64,000 bases of DNA from contig NZ_LR813084.1 in NCBI RefSeq assembly GCF_903815225.1, forward strand, positions 1,096,501-1,160,500, read 5' to 3'. The notes below the pieces were generated by a model. It was not told the origin of the DNA, searched no databases, and saw nothing but the letters and a program-made list of their open reading frames with translations. Shown here one piece after another: positions 42,225 to 51,018 of this stretch. Position numbers and translations under genes: made by a program. Within the stretch, counting starts at the first letter, position 1. The number at the start of each line of letters is the position of its first letter. The stretch is from Delftia tsuruhatensis. GTDB taxonomy: Bacteria > Pseudomonadota > Gammaproteobacteria > Burkholderiales > Burkholderiaceae_C.

Positions 42225-44219
42225 TTACTTCGCCGCTGGCACCGGGCTCAACTGATTGCGGATCTGGCGATACTGCGGATTCTGTGGCTCCAGTCGGATG
42301 GCCTGATCCAGGTCCTTGAGCGCCTCGGGCAGATGGCCCAGGCCGCGGTGGGCCATGGCCCGACCATAGTAGGCCGGTGCGCTGGGGCTGCGGGCGATCA
42401 GAGCGTCCAGCAACTGTTTGGCTTGCGCGCTGTCGCCCTGGCCTACAAGGGCCAGCCCCAGTCCCACGGTTGGGCGGTGAGCGTTCGGCGATGCCTGCAG
42501 CAGACGGCGGAAGTCATCGGCGGCGATGGCGTATTGCTGAAGGCCTATGGCGGCCTCCGCGCGCTTGAGGCGAATGGCCTGCTCCATCTGCCTGGCGTTG
42601 TCGCTGTCCTCGGAAGGCTCATTCAGCGCGAGCGAGTAGGCGTCGAATGCGGGACGCAACTGGCCCATGGCCATCATGGCCTCGGCTTTCTGATAGTGCA
42701 ATGCCTGCCCCTTGAAGCCCTTGGACTGCGCTGCATCAAAGGCATTCAAGGCCTCGGTGAACTTCCTTTGCTGGGAAAGAATGGCACCCATGTTGAACAG
42801 TGCATTGCCGCCCAGGTCCCCCAGGGCATTGGCCGTGGCGAAATCCTGCAAGGCTTGGTCCAGCATGCCTTTGTCTGCGTGCGCGGTACCCAGGTTGAGA
42901 AAGGCTCGGCCACGGCCCACGGCATTGGCCGGGGCTTTCTTGTCGATCTTTTCGGCGGCATCCGCCCAGGAAGTGCCGGCGTCCTGGAGGGACAGTACCC
43001 GCTCGAATGCCAGAGCCCCAAACACAATGCCGATGAAGATGCCTGCGATATAGATGGTGCGAGGCTTGACACCCGTCAGTGCAATGGCCACCAGTCCCGG
43101 GATGGCGATGGCCCACAGGTAGCTGCGATAGAGCACGAAGGGGTCCTGCAGCCAGACTGTCGCGAATTCAGTGGCGTACCAGAGCAGCGGAAACAGAAGA
43201 CAGAGGGCCACCAGGCCCATGACGCCCGGGCGTTTGAGCAAGGCCCAGACGGAACAGGCCAGCAAAGCCAGATAGCCCAATGCACCCGCAAGATGCCAGA
43301 CGGAGCCCAGGCCCAGGGGAAATGCCGGTCGCAGATCGACGGACATCCAGCCCACATAGGGAACGGCCCACAGAAAGCCATAGGCAAAGAACAGGGCTGC
43401 CTCGTTCAGGATGCTCAGTGGGTAGATCCTGGAGGTGATGCCGGGATGCAGTGCTTCCAGCTGCCGTGCATAGCCCAGGGATTGCTCGTCAAAGATCTGC
43501 CCTACCAGTTGGCCGAAGAAATGGAAGACCGCTGCCGAGGCAATGGCCAGCAGCAGCAAGGTTGCGCCGATGATGGCCAGGGCGGGTTTCAGGCCCGGGC
43601 GGCGGATGAAGAGATAGAGCGGGACGACCATCGCGACGGTCAGGAAGGCATGCTCCTTGGAAAGCACGGCGAGCAGATAGCACACCAGGGCCGCCGCATG
43701 CCATGCGATCCGTCCGCTCTGAAGGCCTCGTACGAAGGACCAGCATGCCAGCACGGCAAACAGCGTCGCCATGACGATGGAGCGCTGGATGAGATAGCCG
43801 ACCGCATAGACGGCGACGGGGTTGAGGGCGAAAAGCACCAGTCCCAGATGCAAGGCCGCATCGCGGGATGCCGGGAAATGCGGTTGCTCTTCCATGTCAT
43901 GGGGAAAGCGCGTATGTGTGAGCAAGGCCTTGAACAGTGCATACAGGGCCGCCACCGTGGCCAGATGCAGGGCGACATTGAAGGCGCGCTGCTTCCACCA
44001 GCCGGCGCCGAAAATCTGCTCAATCCAGACAAAGCTGCCATATGACAAGGTCCGCTGCTTGAATTGCAGCAGGCTGCCATAGCTTCCGAAAATGGTGCCA
44101 TCCGTCAGGCGCATATCGTCGAACAGCAGGCCGTTGCTCAGGCCGGGAAGATAGACGGCCAGTACCGCGAGCAACAAAAGAGTGCTGAACCCGTAGATGG
44201 CTTTGGAGGAGGTTGCCAT
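42225..44219 (-). CDS. GT-C-like multispanning membrane protein with C-terminal TPR repeats
   Basis: A 664-residue protein. Residues about 1-420 hold ten or more membrane helices. An early periplasmic acidic motif, LSNGLLFDDMRL, follows the first helix, and LNPVAVYAVGYLIQRSIVMA and SKEHAFLTVAMVVPLYLF follow, as in GT-C/TMTC-like glycosyltransferases. Residues about 455-660 are TPR units (GRAFLNLGTAHADKGMLDQA, ALFNMGAILSQQRKFTEALN, YYGRAMAHRGLGHLPEALKD), probably periplasmic. TMTC-type proteins transfer mannose from a polyprenyl phosphate carrier to proteins. No enzyme activity has been shown for such bacterial members to my knowledge. It lies upstream of the GT4-GT2 fusion in the same operon. 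Confidence 0.75.
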   Translation of the reverse strand: MATSSKAIYGFSTLLLLAVLAVYLPGLSNGLLFDDMRLTDGTIFGSYGSLLQFKQRTLSYGSFVWIEQIFGAGWWKQRAFNVALHLATVAALYALFKALLTHTRFPHDMEEQPHFPASRDAALHLGLVLFALNPVAVYAVGYLIQRSIVMATLFAVLACWSFVRGLQSGRIAWHAAALVCYLLAVLSKEHAFLTVAMVVPLYLFIRRPGLKPALAIIGATLLLLAIASAAVFHFFGQLVGQIFDEQSLGYARQLEALHPGITSRIYPLSILNEAALFFAYGFLWAVPYVGWMSVDLRPAFPLGLGSVWHLAGALGYLALLACSVWALLKRPGVMGLVALCLLFPLLWYATEFATVWLQDPFVLYRSYLWAIAIPGLVAIALTGVKPRTIYIAGIFIGIVFGALAFERVLSLQDAGTSWADAAEKIDKKAPANAVGRGRAFLNLGTAHADKGMLDQALQDFATANALGDLGGNALFNMGAILSQQRKFTEALNAFDAAQSKGFKGQALHYQKAEAMMAMGQLRPAFDAYSLALNEPSEDSDNARQMEQAIRLKRAEAAIGLQQYAIAADDFRRLLQASPNAHRPTVGLGLALVGQGDSAQAKQLLDALIARSPSAPAYYGRAMAHRGLGHLPEALKDLDQAIRLEPQNPQYRQIRNQLSPVPAAK

Positions 44220-44368
44220 TGCTTCTTGTCTTCTCTCGGATATGGCGGACTTCGGATGGATCGGCCACGGAGATGGCCTCCCTCGGGGAAAAGCGCTGGC
44301 AGTTTAGCAGCCGGGAGTTGGTGGCAGGCCCTCGCGAGGCACGAGCATTGTAAGAAGGCCTGCAATGG

Positions 44369-44404
44369 AAAAAACCCCATGCCGCGATACGCGTGGCATG
44401 GGGT
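44369..44404 (-). terminator. Intrinsic terminator of metK
   Basis: ACCCCATGCC and GGCATGGGGT form a perfect 10-bp stem with an 11-base loop. On the minus strand it is followed by a run of six T (complement of 44369-44374). It starts 44 bp after the metK stop codon. Confidence 0.9.
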
Positions 44405-44447
44405 CTTGTGTGCTTGACGCGGGGGCGTGAAGCCCCCTGCGGAGGGT

Positions 44448-45629
44448 TTACAGGCCAGCGGCTGCGCGCAGCGCGGCCGCCTTGTCGGTGCGCTCCCAGG
44501 TGAACTCGGGCTCCTCACGGCCGAAGTGGCCGTAGGCTGCGGTCTTGCTGTAGATGGGGCGCAGCAGGTCCAGCATCTGGATGATGCCCTTGGGGCGCAG
44601 GTCGAAGTGCGAGGCCACCAGCTTGGCGATCTCGGCATCGGGGATGACGCCCGTGCCTTCGGTGTAGACCGTGATGTTCATCGGGCGTGCCACGCCGATG
44701 GCGTAGGCCACCTGGATCTGGCACTGGCGGGCCAGGCCGGCGGCCACGATGTTCTTGGCCACGTAGCGCGCGGCGTAGGCGGCGCTGCGGTCCACCTTCG
44801 TCGGATCCTTTCCGCTGAAGGCGCCGCCGCCGTGCGGGCAGGCGCCGCCGTAGGTGTCGACGATGATCTTGCGGCCGGTCAGGCCGCAGTCACCCTGGGG
44901 TCCGCCCACGACGAAGCGGCCCGTGGGGTTGATCAGGTACTTGGTTTCCTTGAGCCACTCGGACGGCAGCACGGGCTTGATGATTTCCTCGATGATGGCT
45001 TCGGTGAAGCTGGCCTTCATCTTCGTGGCCGACTCCGACTGGTCGGGGCTGTGCTGGGTGGACAGCACCACGGTGTCGATGCTGTGGGGCTTGCCATCCA
45101 CATAGCGCATGGTCACCTGGCTCTTGGCGTCCGGGCGCAGGAAGGGCAGGCGGCCATCCTTGCGCAACTGGGCCTGGCGCTCGACGAGGCGGTGTGCGTA
45201 GTAGATGGGCGCGGGCATCAGCTCGGGCGTCTCGTCGCAGGCGTAGCCGAACATCAGGCCCTGGTCGCCGGCGCCGGTGTTGAGCTCGTCATCGCTGGCC
45301 TTGTCCACGCCCTGGGCGATGTCCTGGCTTTGCTTGTCGTAGGCCACGAGCACGGCGCAGCCACGATAGTCGATGCCGTAGTCGGTGTTGTCGTAGCCGA
45401 TGCGCTTGATGGTGTCGCGTGCGACCTGGATGTAGTCGACGTTCGCGCCGGTGGTGATCTCACCTGCCAAAACCACCAGGCCCGTGTTGGTCAGTGTCTC
45501 GGCCGCCACGCGGCTGTACGGGTCTTGGGCGAAAATGGCGTCCAGGATCGCGTCAGAGATCTGGTCGGCCACCTTGTCCGGATGGCCTTCAGAGACGGAT
45601 TCCGAGGTGAAAAGAAAGTCGTTCGCCAT
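44448..45629 (-). CDS. metK: S-adenosylmethionine synthetase
   Basis: A 393-residue enzyme of standard length. Signatures are [20 protein letters not shown], the ATP-binding [74 protein letters not shown] (in two parts) and the C-terminal [13 protein letters not shown]. It makes SAM from methionine and ATP in the cytoplasm, and so supplies the methyltransferases of the preceding locus as well as general metabolism. An AAGGAG site precedes the ATG, and a classical terminator follows. It is divergent from lpxL. Confidence 0.98.
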   Translation of the reverse strand: MANDFLFTSESVSEGHPDKVADQISDAILDAIFAQDPYSRVAAETLTNTGLVVLAGEITTGANVDYIQVARDTIKRIGYDNTDYGIDYRGCAVLVAYDKQSQDIAQGVDKASDDELNTGAGDQGLMFGYACDETPELMPAPIYYAHRLVERQAQLRKDGRLPFLRPDAKSQVTMRYVDGKPHSIDTVVLSTQHSPDQSESATKMKASFTEAIIEEIIKPVLPSEWLKETKYLINPTGRFVVGGPQGDCGLTGRKIIVDTYGGACPHGGGAFSGKDPTKVDRSAAYAARYVAKNIVAAGLARQCQIQVAYAIGVARPMNITVYTEGTGVIPDAEIAKLVASHFDLRPKGIIQMLDLLRPIYSKTAAYGHFGREEPEFTWERTDKAAALRAAAGL

Positions 45630-45763
45630 GTGAATAAACTCCTTGGTTGCAGCTTTTTTGATGGGCGTTGCCCAAGCTTCGGGAGCCTTGGCGAACGCTT
45701 TAGCAGAATTGTTTAACGTCGCTCTGCAAGTTGCTCAGTTAACTCAGCGACCCGCACATTTTA
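45630..45763. promoter_or_regulatory. metK/lpxL divergent control region
   Basis: This 134-bp region must hold both promoters. On the metK side, the leader can form GGGC-AAC-GCCC, or alternatively CCAAG pairing with CTTGG across the same bases, so mutually exclusive hairpins are possible. A duplicated CTGAG flanks the symmetric AGTTAACT. I see no match to the SAM or SAH riboswitch classes I know. The -35/-10 boxes are not clear. Confidence 0.35.
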
Positions 45764-46615
45764 ATGCCTTCCCTGTTCCGACTGTTCGCTGCACTGCCGT
45801 TGTGGCTATTGCACTCCCTTGGCGCACTCATGGGCTGGGTGGCCTTCGCGGCCTCGGCCCCCTATCGGCGCCGCTTTCTGGCCAACGCCCGTCAGGCGGG
45901 CTATGCCTTCAGCGCCGTGGCTCCGGCGGTGGGGCATGCCGGGCGCATGGTGGCCGAGCTGCCGCGCATGTGGATGGGCTCGCCGCCGCGCTGCGTCATG
46001 CACGATGAGGAGTGCGTACGCCGTGCCTATGCAGCCGGGCGCGGCGTGATCTTTCTGACTCCGCACCTGGGATGTTTCGAGCTGTCGGTCCAGCATGCGG
46101 CGCGGCAGTGGTCGGCCGAGCACGGCGAGATCACCATCCTCTACCGTCCTGCGCGCCAACCCTGGCTGGCCCAGGTCATGGAGACGGCGCGCAATCGCCC
46201 TGGCGTGCAGGCCGTGCCTACCACCCTGGCCGGCGTGCGCCAGATGATCAAGGCGTTGCGCCGGGGCGCGGCCGTGGGCTTGCTGCCCGACCAGGTGCCG
46301 CCCGAGGGTCAAGGCGTGTGGTCGCCATTCTTCGGCCGTGATGCCTATACCATGACGCTGGCCGCGAGGCTGGCCCTGCAGACCGGGGCTGCCGTGATCG
46401 TGGCCCGTTGCGAGCGCTTGTCCTGGGGGCGGGGCTATGCGCTGTATCTTGAGGAGTTGCCCGTGCCCTTGTCAGAGAATCTCGAAGCTGCCGTGCAGCA
46501 GATCAACGAAGCGATGGAGCACACCATCCGCCGGTGCCCGCAGCAATACCTTTGGGGTTATGCGCGCTACAAGCAGCCGCGCCGTGAAATGGCCAGCACC
46601 GGGGTGCAGGCATGA
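45764..46615 (+). CDS. lpxL: Lysophospholipid acyltransferase family, LpxL/HtrB-like
   Basis: A 283-residue membrane-anchored acyltransferase. An N-terminal hydrophobic helix (LFAALPLWLLHSLGALMGWV) is followed by the HX4E active site in TPHLGCFELSVQHAAR and by YRPARQPWLAQVME, the GAAVGLLPDQVPPEGQGVW block and a late QYLWGYARYK. These enzymes add secondary acyl chains to Kdo2-lipid A at the inner membrane. A second family member follows with an ATGA overlap; the two may add different acyl chains. Confidence 0.9.
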   Translation: MPSLFRLFAALPLWLLHSLGALMGWVAFAASAPYRRRFLANARQAGYAFSAVAPAVGHAGRMVAELPRMWMGSPPRCVMHDEECVRRAYAAGRGVIFLTPHLGCFELSVQHAARQWSAEHGEITILYRPARQPWLAQVMETARNRPGVQAVPTTLAGVRQMIKALRRGAAVGLLPDQVPPEGQGVWSPFFGRDAYTMTLAARLALQTGAAVIVARCERLSWGRGYALYLEELPVPLSENLEAAVQQINEAMEHTIRRCPQQYLWGYARYKQPRREMASTGVQA

Positions 46616-47478
46616 GCGGGCGTATCGGCGTGTGGCTGATGCGGTCGCTGGCCTGGATGCCTCTGCCCTGGTTGCGCGGGCTGGGAGCCTTGCTGGGGCG
46701 TGTGCTGTTCGTGCTCGCGGCACCACGCCGCAAGGTGGCGCTGCGCAATCTGGCACTGTGCTTTCCGGAGCTGGCCGAGGCCGAGCGCAAGGACCTGGCG
46801 CGCCGAAACTTCATCGTCTTTTGCCAGACATGGCTGGACCGCAGCTGGCTGTGGTCGGCGTCGCGCGATGTGGTGGCAGCACGGGTGAAGCTGCAGGGCG
46901 CCGTGCATGAACTCGATGGTGAGATGCCGACCATCCTGTTCGCGCCGCATTTCTACAGCATGGATGCGGGCGGGCTGGCGCTGCCGCTGCACACCACGCG
47001 GCCTTTCACTTCCATCTTTTCCACCCATCCCGATCCGGCCGTCGATGCCTGGTTCATGGCCGGGCGCCAGCGCTTCGGCGATGTGCGCATGCTCAACCGC
47101 GCCGACGGGGTCAAGCCCATCATCTCCAGCCTGCGCAAGGGCGGGCTGCTGTACCTGCTGCCCGACATGGACTTTGGCCGCAACGATTCGGTCTTCGTGC
47201 CCTTCTTCGGCGTGGACGCGGCCACCATCCCCTCACTGTCGCGCTTCGCGCGCCTGGGTCGGGCCAAGGTGCTGGGCATGTATACGCGCATGACGCCCAC
47301 GGGCTACGTGGCCGAGATCACGCCGGCCTGGACGGACTTTCCCACCGACGATGCCGAGGCCGACACGGCACGCATGAACCGCGAGCTGGAAGCCGCCATC
47401 CGCACCATGCCCGAGCAGTACTACTGGGTGCACCGGCGCTTCAAGACCCGGCCCGAGGGCGAGCCTTCGGTGTACTGA
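46612..47478 (+). CDS. Lysophospholipid acyltransferase family, second LpxL/LpxM-like gene
   Basis: A 288-residue paralogue of the preceding protein. Its active-site motif is HX4D, in FAPHFYSMDAGGLAL. The standard order follows: TSIFSTHPDPAVDAWFMAGRQ, GVKPIISSLRKGGLLYLLPD and MDFGRNDSVFVPFFGVDAAT, ending EQYYWVHRRFKTRPEG. It presumably adds the second acyloxyacyl chain to lipid A. The overlap with lpxL (ATGA) implies coordinated expression. It ends 9 bp before the convergent hydrolase gene. Confidence 0.9.
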   Translation: MSGRIGVWLMRSLAWMPLPWLRGLGALLGRVLFVLAAPRRKVALRNLALCFPELAEAERKDLARRNFIVFCQTWLDRSWLWSASRDVVAARVKLQGAVHELDGEMPTILFAPHFYSMDAGGLALPLHTTRPFTSIFSTHPDPAVDAWFMAGRQRFGDVRMLNRADGVKPIISSLRKGGLLYLLPDMDFGRNDSVFVPFFGVDAATIPSLSRFARLGRAKVLGMYTRMTPTGYVAEITPAWTDFPTDDAEADTARMNRELEAAIRTMPEQYYWVHRRFKTRPEGEPSVY

Positions 47479-47487
47479 CAGCCTGCG

Positions 47488-48396
47488 CTAGGCGGGCCTG
47501 GAGAGGAAGTCCGCCAGCGCCTCGCGCACCGCATCGGGCTGCTCGTGCACGACCCAGTGCGAGGTGCCGGCCAGGTGCTGCACCGTGAGGTGCTGTGCCC
47601 ATTGCTCCAATCCGTCGACCAGGGCCGGCTGCAGTGCCGGGTCGCTGTCGCCCCACAGCACCAGTGTGGGAACGCGGATGTCCAGCATCTCCGGTGGCAG
47701 CCTGAGGTCGCGCAGCGCGGCTTCCGATGCAGGATCTCCGGGGCGTGGCGGCACCAGCGGACTGGCGCCGTAGAAGTGGCAGGCCCCGTGCACGCCCAGG
47801 TCCCAGTGCTCGCGATAGCGCTGCTGCAGCGCAGGCGTGAGCCAGTCCGGCAGCTCGCCCTGCGGTGTGCGGAAGAAGCCCAGCATGCGCTGCCAGCCGT
47901 CGTCGGCCAGCAGGGCCGGCGCATCGGGGCGGCGCAGGAAGTGCATGTACTGGCTTGCGGCCTGCTGAACGGGGTTGTGGCGCAGCTCGCGCAAGAAGGC
48001 CCCGGGATGCGGGGCATTGAGGATCATGAGCCGCTGCATCAGCCCGGGGTGGCGGTTGGCCAGGCCCCAGGCCAGGGCTCCGCCCCAGTCATGCGCCACC
48101 ACGCAGGCCGCAGGCGCGCCGGGGCTTTCCAGGGTGATCAGCGCCGCCAGGTCCTGCAGCAGGTGCCTGGCCTTGTAGTGCTCGACACCCTGCGGCTGGC
48201 TGGAGTGGCCGAAGCCGCGCAGGTCCGGAGCCACGCAGCGCCATTGCGCGCCGAAATGCGCCAGCAGGCCTTCCCAGATGAAGCTGCCTTCGGGAAAGCC
48301 GTGCAGGAACAGCAGCAGGGGCTTGCCCGGTTCGCCGCTGACGCGACAGTGCAGATGGATGCCGTGAGGCAGCTCGTGGATGCAGGTGGTCACCAT
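47488..48396 (-). CDS. Alpha/beta hydrolase, epoxide hydrolase/haloalkane dehalogenase-like
   Basis: A 302-residue hydrolase. The start ending at 48396 is chosen because AAGGAG lies 7 bases before it; a longer frame to 48426 has no such site. Motifs are the oxyanion HGFPEGSFIWEGL, the nucleophile elbow VVAHDWGGALAWGLA (Asp nucleophile), VLWGDSDPAL and the catalytic His in GTSHWVVHEQPD. The Asp nucleophile separates it from serine esterases and fits epoxide hydrolases or dehalogenases. The substrate is unknown. It lies 45 bp downstream of engB on the same strand. Confidence 0.88.
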   Translation of the reverse strand: MVTTCIHELPHGIHLHCRVSGEPGKPLLLFLHGFPEGSFIWEGLLAHFGAQWRCVAPDLRGFGHSSQPQGVEHYKARHLLQDLAALITLESPGAPAACVVAHDWGGALAWGLANRHPGLMQRLMILNAPHPGAFLRELRHNPVQQAASQYMHFLRRPDAPALLADDGWQRMLGFFRTPQGELPDWLTPALQQRYREHWDLGVHGACHFYGASPLVPPRPGDPASEAALRDLRLPPEMLDIRVPTLVLWGDSDPALQPALVDGLEQWAQHLTVQHLAGTSHWVVHEQPDAVREALADFLSRPA

Positions 48397-48441
48397 GTTG
48401 CGCTCCTTGCGGGGCGCTGGCCACACGAGCGCCTCCGGGCG

Positions 48442-49206
48442 CTAATCTTGGAGGCTGTCGGGCGCTGCGGGCGTCGCGGGTGCGACGTCAGGGGCGGGCT
48501 CCGTGGCTGGCACTTCGGCGCCAGGCTGTACCAGGCCTTCGGGATGGCTCCAGTGCCACAGCAACTGCGCGACCTCGTCCACACCCTGCTTCTTGAGCGC
48601 GGAGAACATGCGCACCTCGCCGCCGCCCGCATTCAGGCGCGTGATGGACAGCACCTTGGCCTGCTCGGCGCGCGTGAGCTTGTCGGCCTTGGTCAGCAGC
48701 ACCAGGAACTTCAGGCCTTCCTGCACGCGAGGGCGCATGGCATCGAGCAGGGCTTCGTCGAGTTCGGTCAGGCCCAGGCGCGGATCGCACAGCAGCACGA
48801 TGGCCGACAGGCTTTCGCGGCTGACCAGGTAGTTCAGCATCACACGCTGCCAGCGCTGCTTGTCCGAGCGCGACACCGCGGCATAGCCGTAGCCAGGCAG
48901 GTCGGCCAGCACGGCGTCGGTCACGCCCTGCTTGCCCAGCGAGAACAGGTTGATGTGCTGGGTGCGGCCCGGCTTCTTGGAAGCGAAGGCCAGCTGCTTT
49001 TGCTGCGTCAGCGTGTTGATGCAGGTGGACTTGCCGGCGTTGGAGCGGCCCACGAAGGCGATCTCGGGCACCTCGACCTTGGGCAGATGGTGCAGCTGCG
49101 CGGCCGTCGTCAGAAAGCGCGCCGTGTGCATCCAGCCCATGGCCAGCTTGGGATCGATCAGGGAGGAAGTGGGGGCGGCATCGGCAGCCGGCACGGCAGG
49201 ATTCAT
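48442..49206 (-). CDS. engB: Ribosome biogenesis GTPase EngB (YsxC/YihA)
   Basis: A 254-residue GTPase. G1 is FVGRSNAGKSTCINTL, G2 the KPGRTQHINLF region, G3 LADLPGYGYAAVSRSDKQRW and G4 LLTKADKLTR, which together identify EngB, needed for 50S subunit assembly. A proline/alanine-rich C-terminal tail of about 35 residues (TEPAPDVAPATPAAPD) extends beyond the usual end, as in other Comamonadaceae-type proteins. The ATG ending at 49206 is used; an in-frame ATG ending at 49233 is possible. In many relatives engB is close to cytochrome c4 and resB; here these are more than 12 kb away. Confidence 0.95.
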   Translation of the reverse strand: MNPAVPAADAAPTSSLIDPKLAMGWMHTARFLTTAAQLHHLPKVEVPEIAFVGRSNAGKSTCINTLTQQKQLAFASKKPGRTQHINLFSLGKQGVTDAVLADLPGYGYAAVSRSDKQRWQRVMLNYLVSRESLSAIVLLCDPRLGLTELDEALLDAMRPRVQEGLKFLVLLTKADKLTRAEQAKVLSITRLNAGGGEVRMFSALKKQGVDEVAQLLWHWSHPEGLVQPGAEVPATEPAPDVAPATPAAPDSLQD

Positions 49207-49301
49207 GGTGTGGTCAATCTCTCGGGGCCTCATTGTAGGTTCCCGCATGAATCGCCGTGTCTGGCGGGCTATAGGCAGGCAGGGCGCGGCGCTTGAAACT
49301 G

Positions 49302-49428
49302 GCGCGCACCAAAGCCAGTGACAGCGAGCAAGGGCCTACGCCGGCCGCGCCGCCCCGCAGCGATGCTGTCGTCCCCCTCCCCCGCATAGCGGGCAGAGAG
49401 GGGGAAGGCGCGTCAGCGCCTCAGGGGG
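49302..49428 (-). repeat. Dispersed palindromic intergenic repeat, copy B
   Basis: Read on the minus strand this matches copy A at 16908-17029 block by block: CCCCCTGAG, CTTCCCCC, GCTATGC, GAGGGGGACG, CGCTGCGGGGCGGC, CCCTTGCTCG, and CTGGCTT followed by GCGCGC. The first hairpin is GGCGC-TGAC-GCGCC and the second pairs CCCCCTC and CCCGC with GCGGG and GAGGGGG around a TAT loop. It lies between zwf (ends at 49433) and engB (starts at 49206). Confidence 0.7.
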
Positions 49429-49432
49429 TGCT

Positions 49433-50884
49433 TCAAACCTCCTCGCTCCAGCAAAACCCGTCGCGCGCGATCATGGCGCTGGCCGCGCTGGGGCCCCAGC
49501 TGCCGGCCGCATAGCCGCGCGGCCCCGAGGGCTCGTTGCGCCAGTGCTGGAGGATGGGCTCCACCCAGCGCCAGGCCTGCTCCTGCTCGTCGCTGCGCAC
49601 GAACAGGTTCAGACGCCCGGCGATCACGTCCAGCAGCAGGCGCTCGTAGGCGCCCACGCGCTGGGCGCCGAAGCGCTGGTCGAAATCCAGGTTTAGGTGC
49701 ACGGGCGCCAGCGAAGGCTCGGCTTGCTGGGCCGCTCCCTGGGCCAGCAGGTGCAGCTCCAGCCCGTCCTTGGGCTGGAGGTTGATGACCAGCCGGTTGG
49801 CCTCGGCCAGGGGTGAGCGGAAGATGGGGTGGGGCACGGGCCGGAAGTTGACGACGATGCGCGCATCGCGCCCCGCCAGGCGCTTGCCGGTGCGGATGTA
49901 GAAGGGCACGCCGGCCCAGCGCCAGTTGCCGATCTCGGTGCGCAGGGCGACGAAGGTCTCGGTCTGGCTGCCGGGCGTCACGCCCTTTTCCTGCTGGTAG
50001 GCGGGCACGGGCTGGCCCTGGGAGACACCGGCCAGGTACTGGCCGCGCACCACATGCTGGCTCAGGGTCTCGGGCGTCCAGGGCCTGAGCGACTGCAGCA
50101 CCTTGAGCTTCTCATCGCGGATGGCATGGGCGCTGGCATTGATGGGCGGCTCCATGCCGATGGCGCACAGCAGTTGCAGCGCGTGGTTCTGAACCATGTC
50201 GCGCAGCGCGCCGGTCTGGTCGTAGAAGCCGCCGCGGCTTTCCACGCCCAGTTCCTCGGCGATGGTGATCTGGATGTTGGCGATGGTCTCGCGTCGCCAA
50301 AGGGGTTCGAACAGCGCGTTGCCGAAGCGCAGTGCCAGCAGGTTCTGCACCGAGGGCTTGCCCAGGTAATGGTCTATGCGGAATACCTGCTCCTCGCGCA
50401 GCACCTTGCGCAGCGCGGCATTGATGGCCTGGTTGGACGCAAAGTCGTGGCCCAGCGGCTTTTCAAGCACCACGCGGGTTTGCGGGCCGTTCAGGCCCAC
50501 GGCGGCGATCTGCTCGCAGACCGTTGTGAACAGGCTGGGCGCGGTGGCCAGGTACATCACCAACGTCTCGGCGCCCCGGGTCTTCAGCGCCGTGGCCAGG
50601 CGCTCGTAGTCGGCGGGCTGGGACAGGTCCATGCGCAGGTAGTGCAGCAACGCGGCAAAGCGCGAGAACTCCTCGGCGCTGGGGCGCTTGGACAGCTCCA
50701 CCTTCTCCAGGCGCCCCTGGATGAGCGCGCGGTACTGGTCGTCGCTCAGATCGTCGCGCCCTATGCACAGGATGCGGCCGCCCCCGGGCAGGCTGCCATG
50801 GCGAAACGCCTGGAACAGCGCGGGCAGGAGCTTGCGCCATGCCAGATCCCCCGTGCCACCGAACAAGACCAGATCGAACCCCAT
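49433..50884 (-). CDS. zwf: Glucose-6-phosphate 1-dehydrogenase
   Basis: A 483-residue enzyme, standard length. The start ending at 50884 gives MGFDLVLFGGTGDLAWRKLL, the usual NADP-binding opening. Active-site blocks are VVLEKPLGHDFASN, FRIDHYLGKPSVQNLLALRF (catalytic His and Lys) and PFYIRTGKRLAGRDARI. It oxidises glucose 6-phosphate to 6-phosphogluconolactone and feeds the Entner-Doudoroff or pentose phosphate route. It is divergent from pgi across a 134-bp region with a strong palindrome, which suggests joint control. Confidence 0.97.
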   Translation of the reverse strand: MGFDLVLFGGTGDLAWRKLLPALFQAFRHGSLPGGGRILCIGRDDLSDDQYRALIQGRLEKVELSKRPSAEEFSRFAALLHYLRMDLSQPADYERLATALKTRGAETLVMYLATAPSLFTTVCEQIAAVGLNGPQTRVVLEKPLGHDFASNQAINAALRKVLREEQVFRIDHYLGKPSVQNLLALRFGNALFEPLWRRETIANIQITIAEELGVESRGGFYDQTGALRDMVQNHALQLLCAIGMEPPINASAHAIRDEKLKVLQSLRPWTPETLSQHVVRGQYLAGVSQGQPVPAYQQEKGVTPGSQTETFVALRTEIGNWRWAGVPFYIRTGKRLAGRDARIVVNFRPVPHPIFRSPLAEANRLVINLQPKDGLELHLLAQGAAQQAEPSLAPVHLNLDFDQRFGAQRVGAYERLLLDVIAGRLNLFVRSDEQEQAWRWVEPILQHWRNEPSGPRGYAAGSWGPSAASAMIARDGFCWSEEV

Positions 50885-50912
50885 GCTGTCTCCACAAGTT
50901 GGTACATTCATT

Positions 50913-50931
50913 TTGGTAACTTGGTTACCAA
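50913..50931. promoter_or_regulatory. Operator palindrome between zwf and pgi
   Basis: TTGGTAAC-TTG-GTTACCAA is a perfect inverted repeat with 8-base arms and a 3-base spacer. A further half-site, TTGGTAC, lies at 50899-50905. It is 29 bp upstream of the zwf ATG and 88 bp upstream of the pgi ATG, in an AT-rich region where both promoters must lie. The arms resemble LacI/GntR-type gluconate or sugar operators more than the HexR consensus, though the odd spacer is atypical for LacI proteins. Confidence 0.55.
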
Positions 50932-51018
50932 TTCTTCAGGAAATCAGATAAATTATAGGAAGTTATCGGTGCTTCTTTCCAGTGATGTGTTGTTGATCAA
51001 GTAATCAGATTACTTTCC

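Noticed and set aside
41775..44045. 756-residue plus-strand frame opposite the glycosyltransferase and TPR genes
   Set aside because: No domain or codon bias supports it; the opposite strand encodes conserved membrane helices, TPR units and GT4 motifs.
45630..45763. SAM or SAH riboswitch before metK
   Set aside because: The conserved core elements of the classes I know could not be found; only generic hairpins are present.
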